Origin: Clostridiales bacterium
GTDB lineage: Bacteria; Bacillota; Clostridia; Oscillospirales; Oscillospiraceae
Assembly (NCBI GenBank): GCA_004551945.1
Contig: SFPN01000053.1
Coordinates: forward strand, 1 to 6,653
Direction: 5' to 3'
Length of the DNA: 6,653 bases
Shown: positions 1 through 4,938 of the stretch, piece by piece
Layout: every line of letters starts with the position of its first letter
Numbering within the stretch: the stretch's first letter is position 1
The notes under the pieces: generated by a model
The model's input: the letters and a program-made list of their open reading frames with translations, nothing else
Told to the model about the DNA's origin: nothing
Database searches by the model: none
Program-made: the position numbers and the translations under genes

Positions 1-17
1 GCTGCCTTGGGCTACAA

Positions 18-60
18 AAGCCCAGTTCAGTACAAGACCGAACTGGGCTTCTTGTAATTT
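18..60 (+). terminator. Terminator-like hairpin of a gene left of the window
   Basis: An 11-bp perfect stem pairs 18-28 with 40-50 around an 11-nt loop. It is followed by T-rich sequence (58-70) rather than an immediate clean T-run. Bases 8-13 (TGGGCT) can also pair with 19-24, which would compete with the main stem, so an attenuator-like switch is possible but unproven. The gene it would terminate is not in the window. Confidence 0.5.
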
Positions 61-71
61 TGTCTTTTTTA

Positions 72-85
72 GTGTCTACTTTTTC
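72..85 (+). repeat. GTGTCTACTTTTTC motif, copy at left edge
   Basis: The 14-mer GTGTCTACTTTTTC is found again, with one extra T, at 6596-6610, and its inverse AAAAGTAGACAC lies at 6570-6581. The left copy is followed by CTTGACAAG, which contains a TTGACA-type -35 element. Recurrence beside gene boundaries suggests a dispersed repeat or the remnant end of an insertion sequence. No transposase is visible here, so the origin is open. Confidence 0.4.
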
Positions 86-175
86 TTGACAAGTGCACCT
101 TCCCTCTGGGGGAGGCCGTTTTCTTTCGCCTTCCGGCGGGGACCCCCTTTCTCTGGAGAAAGGGGGGAAAGAGCA

Positions 176-204
176 CCAAAGGGAGAGAGGTTCTCTCCCT
201 TTGG
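176..204. repeat. Perfect 13-bp inverted repeat
   Basis: CCAAAGGGAGAGA (176-188) pairs exactly with 192-204 around a 3-nt loop (189-191). There is no T-tract on either side, so it is more likely a repeat-element stem than a terminator. Confidence 0.55.
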
Positions 205-356
205 ATTTCCTCTCTCTGGTGGGTGGAACCCTGCGGAATTGTGCCTTTTGGTGATTGGTGAGGCTGCCGCTTTCTCATTGCAGCGCCGTACAGAAGCGCG
301 CCCACCGGCTGGGCGCGCCTGAGGTGGTCGGGTACCCTTGTGCGCGGGAGAGATTA

Positions 357-404
357 CCTGTTCCCTGTAGGGGCGGCTATCAGCCGCCCCTACGGACAAA
401 CAGG
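357..404. repeat. 48-base near-perfect palindrome (REP/MITE-like)
   Basis: The inner stem pairs 365-378 with 382-395 around ATC, with one G-T pair in the 14-bp arm and the core GGGGCGGCT/AGCCGCCCC. After a small internal loop, an outer 6-bp stem pairs CCTGTT (357-362) with AACAGG (399-404). It lies 7 bases beyond the stop codon of the leftward gene at 411-1205. It could therefore protect or terminate that transcript, but no U-run follows on the minus strand. A repetitive extragenic palindrome is the best reading. Confidence 0.55.
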
Positions 405-410
405 CTTCCT

Positions 411-1205
411 TTAAAACTCCACCTCGTACACCGGGCCCAGAGTGACGGTGCCGCCGATGGTGATGCTCTCCAGGCGGCCAGAGCGCACCGCAGCGGTGGT
501 CTGGATGGTTCCCCCGGGCTGGCGCAGATCCAGCTTGTGCACCCCGTCCCGGCCGGCCCCCAGGGCGTGGCAGGCGGCCACGGCGGTGCTGCCGGAGGCG
601 CAGCTGCCCTCAAAATACAGGGAGTCCGTGTCCCGGACGTAGACCGCCGGGCGCATGGTCCCTGCCCGGCTCTGCCAGAACATCACCCCGGCAGCGGGGC
701 TGTCGAAGTCCGCCGCCAGTTCTTTAAGCGCCGCCCGGACCTCCTCTTCTCCCACGTCCTCCCGCTTCTGGGAGACGGCGTGGACGATCCCCGGCAGGCG
801 CACCACCCGGGCTGGCGTCCCGAAGAGGTCGTGCTTCACAATTTCCCGGGGAATGGGCATCTCCGCTGTCACCTGGCTGGTGAGGGGATTGACCTGGACG
901 GTCAGGGGTTCGTCGCAGCCGCTGATCTCCACCGGGAACTTCCTGGCCCGGCGGATGCCCTGGTCCGCCGCGTAGAACAGCCCTGCGCTGCGCAGAGCGT
1001 TGCCGCAGAACTCCCCGCCCATCATCTCCAGGCGGATGCACCCCGGCCCCTGTGGCGGCACGAGAAAGCCCACCTGCTGGGCCTTCAGCTCCCGGATGGC
1101 CAGCAGCCGTCCGGCCAGGTCCTGGTATTGCTCCCGGGGGACCGGGGTGCGCACCAGCAGGGTCAGGTTCCCCGCCGGGTCGGCCAGTTGGAAGGTGAGT
1201 TTCAT
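411..1205 (-). CDS. DapF-fold amino-acid racemase/epimerase, substrate unknown
   Basis: The 264-residue product has the layout of the diaminopimelate epimerase fold: two mirror halves, each bringing one cysteine to a cofactor-independent racemase active site. Cys67 sits in GGEFCGNALRS and Cys202 in FEGSCASGSTA. These match the two catalytic-Cys loops of DapF (ECGNGxRC and ACGTGAC types), and LPGIVHAV (137-144) corresponds to the GNPH segment. However, the ERGxGET stretch that binds the diaminopimelate carboxylate is absent and YVRDTDSLYFEG takes its place. A role as true DapF is therefore unlikely. Related folds include histidine racemases such as CntK, PhzF-like enzymes and proline racemases, and a free amino acid is a plausible substrate. 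The ATG at 1205 has AAGAGG (in 1213-1220) upstream. The gene stands alone with its own promoter. The fold is fairly certain; the reaction is inferred. Confidence 0.82.
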   Translation of the reverse strand: MKLTFQLADPAGNLTLLVRTPVPREQYQDLAGRLLAIRELKAQQVGFLVPPQGPGCIRLEMMGGEFCGNALRSAGLFYAADQGIRRARKFPVEISGCDEPLTVQVNPLTSQVTAEMPIPREIVKHDLFGTPARVVRLPGIVHAVSQKREDVGEEEVRAALKELAADFDSPAAGVMFWQSRAGTMRPAVYVRDTDSLYFEGSCASGSTAVAACHALGAGRDGVHKLDLRQPGGTIQTTAAVRSGRLESITIGGTVTLGPVYEVEF

Positions 1206-1241
1206 GGCAGACGCCTCTTTTCTTTTTCTAATAGTATTTCC

Positions 1242-1270
1242 ATTTTATCACAAAATCCCCCGCCGGTAAA
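1242..1270 (-). promoter_or_regulatory. Promoter of the DapF-fold gene (extended -10)
   Basis: Read on the minus strand, TTTACC (1265-1270) and TAAAAT (1242-1247) are separated by 17 bases. The -10 is preceded by TGA, giving the extended form TGATAAAAT. The -35 region falls inside an imperfect inverted repeat (1254-1285), which could serve as an operator. Confidence 0.5.
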
Positions 1271-1335
1271 GCCGCAGCGGGGATTCTGCCCAAGGGGGCC
1301 TGGGGAAGATTCTCAGATTCTTTACAAATTGGGTG

Positions 1336-1364
1336 TTTTCACTTGGTAGCAGATGTGATATAAT
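1336..1364 (+). promoter_or_regulatory. Promoter of the Ig-like membrane protein gene
   Basis: TTTTCA (1336-1341) and a perfect TATAAT (1359-1364) lie 17 bases apart, and TGA directly before the -10 makes it an extended -10. Transcription should begin near 1371. This rules out the longer GTG start at 1333 and supports the ATG at 1438. A 7-bp direct repeat AGATTCT (1307-1313 and 1315-1321) sits just upstream. Confidence 0.65.
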
Positions 1365-1437
1365 ATCTCGAAGTATGTGGAAAAACAGAGAACCCGATGA
1401 CTTTCCCTTCCAGGACAATCGTCAGGAGGATGATACT

Positions 1438-2775
1438 ATGCGATACGACGACTACGAAGAATACAGCGGCCGTTCCTCCCGGAACAGCAGCAGCCGCCGC
1501 AGCTCCTCGTCCTACTCCGACCGGGACTACGACCGCAGCTATAGCAGAGATTACGACCGGGACTACAGCCGAAGCTATGACCGGGATTTTGACCGGGACT
1601 ACGACCGGAGCTACAGCCGGGATTACGACCGATACGGCAGCTCCCGGAGCAGCCGGTCCTCTTACAGCGACTTTGATGAATATGACTGGGAGCGCACCGC
1701 CCCCAACTGGGACGACCGCAGCTCCGCCCGGAGAAAACCCAGCGGCAGCAGCCGATCCTCCGGCCGGTCCTCCTCCAGCAGCCGCTCCTCCGGCAGCCGG
1801 AACAGCAGCAGCCGGAACCGCAGCGCCTCCTCTTCCCGCAGCGGCAGCAGCAATCGCAGCGGCAGCTCTCGCCGGCCCCCGGCGGATGACCGCCGCAGAA
1901 GCGGCAGCAGCCAGCGCCGGCCCGCCAAGCGGAAGAACACCCACCTGGTGCCCATCATCCTGGGCCTGGTGCTCATTGTGCTGGCCGCTCTGGTGATCAA
2001 GTCCCTCATCGGCGGCGGCAGCAGCAAATACGAGATTGAGCTGTCCTCCCAGACCATCGTCCAGGGGGAGACTGCCGAGGCCTCCATCACTGGTCTGAAT
2101 GCCGCAGAGGACTACGACATCACCTGGAGCTCCAGCGACTCCGGTGTGGTCGCCGTGGAGGGCAACGGCAGAACCTGCACCCTCAGCGCCAAGAGCGTGG
2201 GCACCGTGAGCATTGCCGCAACGGTGAACGACGAGACCATCAACGCCACCGTCATGGTGGTGAAAACCGCCCCCGGCGTTGTGAAGATTGACCTGGCGGA
2301 GACCAGCGCCCAGATCATGTCCGGCAAGACCTACACCATCCAGGCCACCGTCATTATGGAGACCGACGACATGACCCCCGCCAAGATCACCTGGAGCAGC
2401 AACGATTCCTCCGTCGCCCGGGTGGACTCCAACGGCGTGGTGGAGGCCCGGGACGTGGGCACCGCCATCATCAAGGCCACCGCCGGGGAAAAGACCGCCG
2501 AGTTCGTGGTGGAGGTCATCGAGAACCCCAACAGCCAGGCGGTTGACACCACCCAGACCAACGGCCAGGAGCCGGAGGAAGGGGCCGAAGTCCCCACTGA
2601 CACCACCGGCAGCACCGGAACAGGAACCGGAACCGGCACTGGTACTGGTACTGGTACTGGTACTGGTACTGGTACTGGTACTGGTACTGGCACAGGCTCC
2701 ACCGGCACTGAAGCCACAGGAGGTCAGGGCACCACCGACAGCGGCCAGGACGCCGGCGGCGAGGCCACCGAGTAA
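1438..2775 (+). CDS. Single-pass membrane protein with DRSY repeats, two Ig-like domains and Thr-Gly tail
   Basis: The 445-residue product has four parts. Residues 28-66 are nine tetrapeptides of the form [DS]-R-[DS]-[YF] plus a partial one. Residues 67-165 are Ser/Arg-rich and strongly basic. One hydrophobic helix follows (about 170-187, after KRKNTH). Two Big_2-type Ig-like domains come next (about 197-285 and 287-370), each with the typical ITWSS(S/N)DS and GT(V/A)xIxAT signatures. The C-terminus is acidic and Thr/Gly-rich with 14 Thr-Gly units (393-420). The positive-inside rule predicts the repeats in the cytoplasm and the Ig-like domains outside. There is no cleavable signal peptide, LPXTG motif or choline-binding repeat, so it is probably held by its helix alone. 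The start at 1438 is chosen for AGGAGG at 1424-1429 with 8-nt spacing and for lying downstream of the -10. It is a single-gene unit. Function is unknown; adhesion or envelope organisation is a guess. Confidence 0.85.
   Translation: MRYDDYEEYSGRSSRNSSSRRSSSSYSDRDYDRSYSRDYDRDYSRSYDRDFDRDYDRSYSRDYDRYGSSRSSRSSYSDFDEYDWERTAPNWDDRSSARRKPSGSSRSSGRSSSSSRSSGSRNSSSRNRSASSSRSGSSNRSGSSRRPPADDRRRSGSSQRRPAKRKNTHLVPIILGLVLIVLAALVIKSLIGGGSSKYEIELSSQTIVQGETAEASITGLNAAEDYDITWSSSDSGVVAVEGNGRTCTLSAKSVGTVSIAATVNDETINATVMVVKTAPGVVKIDLAETSAQIMSGKTYTIQATVIMETDDMTPAKITWSSNDSSVARVDSNGVVEARDVGTAIIKATAGEKTAEFVVEVIENPNSQAVDTTQTNGQEPEEGAEVPTDTTGSTGTGTGTGTGTGTGTGTGTGTGTGTGTGSTGTEATGGQGTTDSGQDAGGEATE
1519..1635 (+). repeat. 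Coding tandem repeat for [DS]-R-[DS]-[YF] tetrapeptides
   Basis: Nine 12-base units plus a partial unit encode DRDY, DRSY, SRDY, DRDY, SRSY, DRDF, DRDY, DRSY and SRDY in order. Codons vary between units, so the repeat is kept at the protein level and is not a fresh duplication. The encoded stretch balances Asp and Arg with a regularly spaced aromatic residue and is probably disordered. Confidence 0.85.
2614..2697 (+). repeat. Hexanucleotide microsatellite encoding (Thr-Gly)14
   Basis: Fourteen 6-base units encode Thr-Gly. Units 5-12 (2638-2685) are eight identical copies of ACTGGT, while the flanking units are ACCGGA, ACAGGA, ACCGGC, ACTGGC and ACAGGC variants. The uniform core is expected from recent slippage expansion. 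Gain or loss of a unit keeps the reading frame and only lengthens or shortens the extracellular tail. Confidence 0.9.
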
Positions 2776-2798
2776 TTGAACCAAACCCGACGAAACAG

Positions 2799-2837
2799 AA
2801 CGCACGGACAGGGTATTTCCCCGTCCGTGCGTTTTTT
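2799..2837 (+). terminator. Rho-independent terminator of the Ig-like gene
   Basis: An 11-bp perfect stem (2799-2809 with 2823-2833) closes over a loop containing a further GGG/CCC pairing. It runs straight into six Ts (2832-2837). It lies 24 bases after the stop codon. Confidence 0.9.
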
Positions 2838-2862
2838 CTCTGTCGCCTTTTCCCCTGGCCTG

Positions 2863-2871
2863 TGGTACAAT
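2863..2871 (+). promoter_or_regulatory. Extended -10 promoter of the dehydrogenase gene
   Basis: TGGTACAAT combines the TGn extension with TACAAT (2866-2871, 5 of 6 to consensus). The -35 region is poor (TCGCCT at 2843-2848 with a 17-base spacer). The site lies between the preceding terminator and the RBS at 2908. Confidence 0.5.
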
Positions 2872-2922
2872 AGCCTCAGGATACCACTCGCGAAGCCGCG
2901 GGGAGACAGGAGGAACGTGCAT

Positions 2923-3804
2923 ATGAAAACCATTGGATGGATCGGCGTGGGCATCATGGGCAAGTCCATGGTCCGCAACCTGATGAAGGCAGGGTTCCAG
3001 CTGCGCATTTACGCCCGGAACCGGGCCAAGGTGGAGGACGTGATTCAGGAGGGGGCCAGCTTTTTCGACACCATCGGCGCCTGCGTCCAGGGCTGCGAGG
3101 CTGTGGTCACCATGGTGGGCTTTCCCCAGGACGTGGAGGAGGTCTACTTCACCCCCGGGGCCATTCTGGACCGGGCAGAGCCCGGGGCCTACCTGATCGA
3201 CATGACCACCACCAGCCCCTCTCTGGCCCAGCAGCTGTGGCAGGAGGGCACCAGGCGGGGCTTCCGGGTGCTGGACGCCCCCGTAACCGGCGGGGACACC
3301 GGGGCAAAGAACGGCACCCTGTCCATCCTGGTGGGAGGCCAGGAGGCGGACTACCAGGCCTGCCTGCCCCTGTTCCGGGCCATGGGCACCAACATCAACC
3401 GCCAGGGAGAAGCGGGCTGCGGCCAGCACGCCAAGCTGGCCAACCAGATCATGATCGCCGGGACCCTCTCCGGGGTCTGCGAGGCCCTGGCCTACGCCAG
3501 GGACAAGGGGCTGAACCTCTCCGTGCTGCTGGACTCCCTGTCCACCGGCGCGGCTGGCAGCAAGCAGCTGGACGCCTTCGGGGAGAAGATCATCCGGGGT
3601 GACTACGCCCCCGGCTTCTTCCTGAAGCACTTTGTGAAGGACATGACCCTGGCCCAGGAGGAGGCCAGCCGGGACGGCCTGGCCCTGGAGGTGCTCTCCC
3701 AGGCCCTGGTCAACTACAAGGCCCTGGAGCAGGAGGGCTGGGGGGACCTGGGAACCCAGGCCCTGATCAAGCACTATGAAGCGGATGCACCCAAAGCAGA
3801 ATAA
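2923..3804 (+). CDS. Beta-hydroxyacid dehydrogenase (3-hydroxyisobutyrate dehydrogenase family)
   Basis: The 293-residue product has the normal length and plan of this cytoplasmic oxidoreductase family. An N-terminal Rossmann domain carries GWIGVGIMGKSM (5-16), followed by the substrate motif DAPVTGGDTGAKNG (118-131). Catalytic Lys171 sits in GCGQHAKLANQ, and a helical C-terminal domain follows. At the end of the second beta strand the sequence reads YARNRAK (30-36). An Asp is missing and Arg residues are present, which in this family goes with NADPH rather than NADH (inference). Likely substrates are small beta-hydroxyacids or semialdehydes, such as tartronate semialdehyde, 3-hydroxyisobutyrate or succinic semialdehyde; the sequence alone cannot decide. 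The ATG at 2923 is chosen for AGGAGG (2908-2913) with 9-nt spacing. The gene is monocistronic between two terminators. Confidence 0.9.
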   Translation: MKTIGWIGVGIMGKSMVRNLMKAGFQLRIYARNRAKVEDVIQEGASFFDTIGACVQGCEAVVTMVGFPQDVEEVYFTPGAILDRAEPGAYLIDMTTTSPSLAQQLWQEGTRRGFRVLDAPVTGGDTGAKNGTLSILVGGQEADYQACLPLFRAMGTNINRQGEAGCGQHAKLANQIMIAGTLSGVCEALAYARDKGLNLSVLLDSLSTGAAGSKQLDAFGEKIIRGDYAPGFFLKHFVKDMTLAQEEASRDGLALEVLSQALVNYKALEQEGWGDLGTQALIKHYEADAPKAE

Positions 3805-3822
3805 ATATTCACTTGCAGCGTA

Positions 3823-3859
3823 AAAACCGGCGGCCGGAGTTTTTCCGGCCGCCGGTTTT
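3823..3859. terminator. Bidirectional terminator between convergent genes
   Basis: A 15-bp perfect stem (3823-3837 with 3845-3859; 16 bp counting A3838-T3844) has a GC-rich core flanked by A-run and T-run. It can therefore end transcription in both directions. It lies 18 bases after the dehydrogenase stop and 20 bases beyond the stop of the leftward XRE gene. Confidence 0.9.
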
Positions 3860-3879
3860 GCGTTCTGTTCTGCCGCCCT

Positions 3880-4266
3880 TCAGCTGCGGAAAAAGCCGAT
3901 GGCGGGGTTCATCAGGTCGAAGGCCACGATGCCGATGAGCACCAGGGTCAGAATGCAGCAGCAGGCAAACAGCCGCTGAATCCACTTCTCTTTGTAGTCG
4001 ATCATATTCTCATAGAGCTTAATGATCTCGGGATTGGCGGTTTTGCGCTGCTCCACGGGGGAATCCTCCTTGATTCCCACCAGTTCATCCAGGGAACCCT
4101 CCATTGCCATGACCATATCACATACGGTCTGGAAGCTGGGGTTGTCCGTCTGGCCGGACAGAATGCGGTTGATGGTGCCCACCGGAACCCCTGACAAATC
4201 TGATAATTGCTGCTTTGTCAGTTTTCTCTTTTCTTTCAATAGTTTCAGTTGGGTAGAAAGCCTCAT
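3880..4266 (-). CDS. XRE-family HTH regulator with C-terminal membrane helix
   Basis: The 128-residue product begins with a compact XRE/Cro-type DNA-binding domain (about 4-62). Its helix-turn-helix is at 17-38, with KQQLSDLSGVPVGTINRIL visible and the usual downstream NPSFQTVCDMVMAM helix. A charged amphipathic linker (78-98) leads to one hydrophobic helix (99-118, starting FACCCILTLVLIG) and a short tail. It is probably a membrane-tethered DNA-binding protein, with the HTH in the cytoplasm. Such proteins occur widely in Clostridia; their targets are usually unknown. The ATG at 4266 is preferred over the upstream TTG at 4296 because AGGTG (4272-4276) lies 5 nt upstream and the HTH begins right after it. 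The gene diverges from the DUF6514-like gene and could regulate it or itself. Confidence 0.85.
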   Translation of the reverse strand: MRLSTQLKLLKEKRKLTKQQLSDLSGVPVGTINRILSGQTDNPSFQTVCDMVMAMEGSLDELVGIKEDSPVEQRKTANPEIIKLYENMIDYKEKWIQRLFACCCILTLVLIGIVAFDLMNPAIGFFRS

Positions 4267-4286
4267 TTTATCACCTGTGATCCTGG

Positions 4287-4295
4287 ATTTTATCA
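4287..4295 (-). promoter_or_regulatory. Extended -10 (TGATAAAAT) of the XRE gene
   Basis: On the minus strand TGATAAAAT is an extended -10 with no good -35, placing the start of transcription about 12-14 bases before the ATG. The same 9-mer recurs at 4265-4273, exactly 22 bases (two helical turns) downstream and overlapping the start codon. The pair could therefore also be an operator for self-repression. Confidence 0.4.
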
Positions 4296-4334
4296 AATAC
4301 GAGCGGGTCTTTATTTTGCTGTTTATCTATGTTC

Positions 4335-4363
4335 TTGACGAAATCTGCCGAATCGGCTACCAT
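4335..4363 (+). promoter_or_regulatory. Promoter of the DUF6514-like gene with Spo0A-box-like -35
   Basis: TTGACG (4335-4340, 5 of 6) and TACCAT (4358-4363, 4 of 6) are 17 bases apart. The -35 overlaps TGACGAA (4336-4342), which fits the TGNCGAA core known for Spo0A binding sites. A box over the -35 is the arrangement of Spo0A-activated promoters. Spo0A binding itself is inferred. Confidence 0.45.
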
Positions 4364-4369
4364 GAACAC

Positions 4370-4502
4370 AGTTCCCGAACGGGGTTCCGGGAAACGGCGC
4401 TGGGGCCGGAAGCCGCCGGATTCCGGAGCAGGCTATTTAAAACAGTATACCAAACTTTTTCTGACGCTGTAAAGCAAAATTTTTGTCGAAGGAGGCCGTA
4501 TT
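4370..4502 (+). other. Structured 5' leader of the DUF6514-like gene
   Basis: About 130 bases separate the predicted transcription start from the ATG. One hairpin pairs 4372-4380 with 4384-4393 (one bulged base), and a second pairs CCGGAA (4406-4411) with TTCCGG (4421-4426). The rest is A/T-rich. I do not recognise a known riboswitch class. The structure may simply be unselected, or the true promoter may lie nearer the gene. Confidence 0.35.
4484..4490 (+). promoter_or_regulatory. Exact 0A box (TGTCGAA) touching the RBS
   Basis: TTTTTGTCGAA (4480-4490) contains the perfect TGTCGAA core with its usual T-rich 5' flank, and it overlaps the AAGGAGG ribosome binding site (4489-4495). If bound by Spo0A it would sit downstream of the predicted promoter and act as a roadblock repressor. 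A 7-mer can occur by chance. Confidence 0.4.
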
Positions 4503-4793
4503 ATGACAGAACGCAGACAATGTTATGAAGAAGATACCATCGGGGTTTCCACCCACTGGACTGCCGTGCGCTACCAGGCTGTCTGCACCCTGGTCAACAG
4601 CGGGGACAGCGATTACCCCACCTACGGTCTCCAGTGCCTGGGCGACTGGGAGGGGACCTGGGTCCAAATGGATGTGATCGAGGACGTCTCTCCCAACCGG
4701 GACAGTGTACTTCACCTGGCCGACCGGTTTAATCACCTGCAGTTGTCCCCCCTGCACTTCCGGGACGCTGTACTGGACAGCGTGGATACATAA
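4503..4793 (+). CDS. Small DUF6514-like protein
   Basis: The 96-residue soluble product has no signal peptide or membrane helix. It begins with a beta-rich part (AVRYQAVCTLVNSG, then YPTYGLQCLG at 41-50) and ends with the helix-plus-motif ADRFNHLQLSPLHFRDAVLD (73-92). The pattern of a YGI/YGL strand, an I-E-D-V/I-S segment (59-63) and a closing N-x-x-x-LSPxHxRDxV motif resembles small clostridial proteins grouped as DUF6514. That assignment is from memory and unverified. No function is known. The ATG at 4503 follows AAGGAGG (4489-4495) by 7 nt. It is a one-gene unit just upstream of the spoIIGA promoter, with Spo0A-like boxes of its own, so a sporulation link is possible. Confidence 0.75.
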   Translation: MTERRQCYEEDTIGVSTHWTAVRYQAVCTLVNSGDSDYPTYGLQCLGDWEGTWVQMDVIEDVSPNRDSVLHLADRFNHLQLSPLHFRDAVLDSVDT

Positions 4794-4814
4794 ACATACA
4801 AGTGTGTGAAGGAC

Positions 4815-4860
4815 GGAAAACGGACCTGCTCCCCAGGCAGGTCCGTTTTCCTGTTTTTTT
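4815..4860 (+). terminator. Strong rho-independent terminator
   Basis: A 15-bp perfect stem (4815-4829 with 4837-4851) has a 7-nt loop and is followed by TG and seven Ts (4854-4860). It separates the small gene from spoIIGA, so spoIIGA needs its own promoter. Confidence 0.93.
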
Positions 4861-4874
4861 GTCCTGACCTGGTT

Positions 4875-4908
4875 CTGACCTTTTTTGAAGGGGGACGGAC
4901 CGTATAAT
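4875..4908 (+). promoter_or_regulatory. spoIIG-type promoter with 22-bp spacer
   Basis: TATAAT (4903-4908) has no good -35 at 17 bp (4880-4885 is CTTTTT). CTGACC (4875-4880, 4 of 6 to TTGACA) lies exactly 22 bp upstream. The spoIIG promoter of B. subtilis is known for just this 22-bp spacing and for activation by Spo0A bound over the -35. Repeats TCCTGACC (4862-4869) and TTCTGACC (4873-4880), 11 bp apart, could mark divergent Spo0A sites, though neither fits TGNCGAA. Confidence 0.6.
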
Positions 4909-4938
4909 GGGGGCACCCTTTGGGAAAGGAGGAAGGCC

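Larger units (their letters stand above)
100..404. repeat. Gene-free stretch packed with palindromes
   Basis: No coding region is supported here: the open frames have no convincing RBS and recognisable protein sequence is absent. Instead there is a series of separate hairpins: 143-152 with 157-166 (10 bp), 176-188 with 192-204 (13 bp), 296-304 with 310-318 (9 bp) and a large one at 357-404, plus short ones near 103-115 and 127-138. None is followed by a T-run that would make it an ordinary terminator. The GC-rich, purine/pyrimidine-patterned sequence resembles the repetitive extragenic palindromes that I recall being common between genes in Oscillospirales. That identification is inference. 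Confidence 0.55.

Noticed and set aside
86..322. Small overlapping open frames in the left intergenic region, both strands
   Set aside because: They follow the palindromes, lack RBSs and contain no recognisable motifs; composition alone explains them.
357..404. Terminator of the DapF-fold gene
   Set aside because: The stem is strong but no U-run follows on the minus strand, so a repetitive palindrome is the more economical reading.
255..1349. Long plus-strand frame opposite the DapF-fold gene
   Set aside because: The minus-strand product has clear family motifs and an RBS. The plus frame has no recognisable protein sequence and runs through the palindromic intergenic region.
1333..1437. N-terminal extension of the Ig-like protein from a GTG start
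   Set aside because: The start would lie upstream of the TATAAT at 1359-1364 and has no RBS, whereas AGGAGG precedes the ATG at 1438.
1519..1635. CRISPR-like array
   Set aside because: The 12-base periodicity has no spacers and encodes an in-frame tetrapeptide repeat; no cas genes are present.
2776..2922. N-terminal extension of the dehydrogenase
   Set aside because: It would pass through a terminator and the promoter. The family normally starts a few residues before the GxGxMG motif, as the ATG at 2923 does.
1339..3774. Very long open frame on the minus strand (811 codons) opposite two genes
   Set aside because: It is antisense to two genes with strong RBSs and recognisable domains, has Ala/Gly/Val-biased low-complexity content and no RBS of its own. 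Stop-free antisense frames are common in GC-rich repetitive coding sequence.
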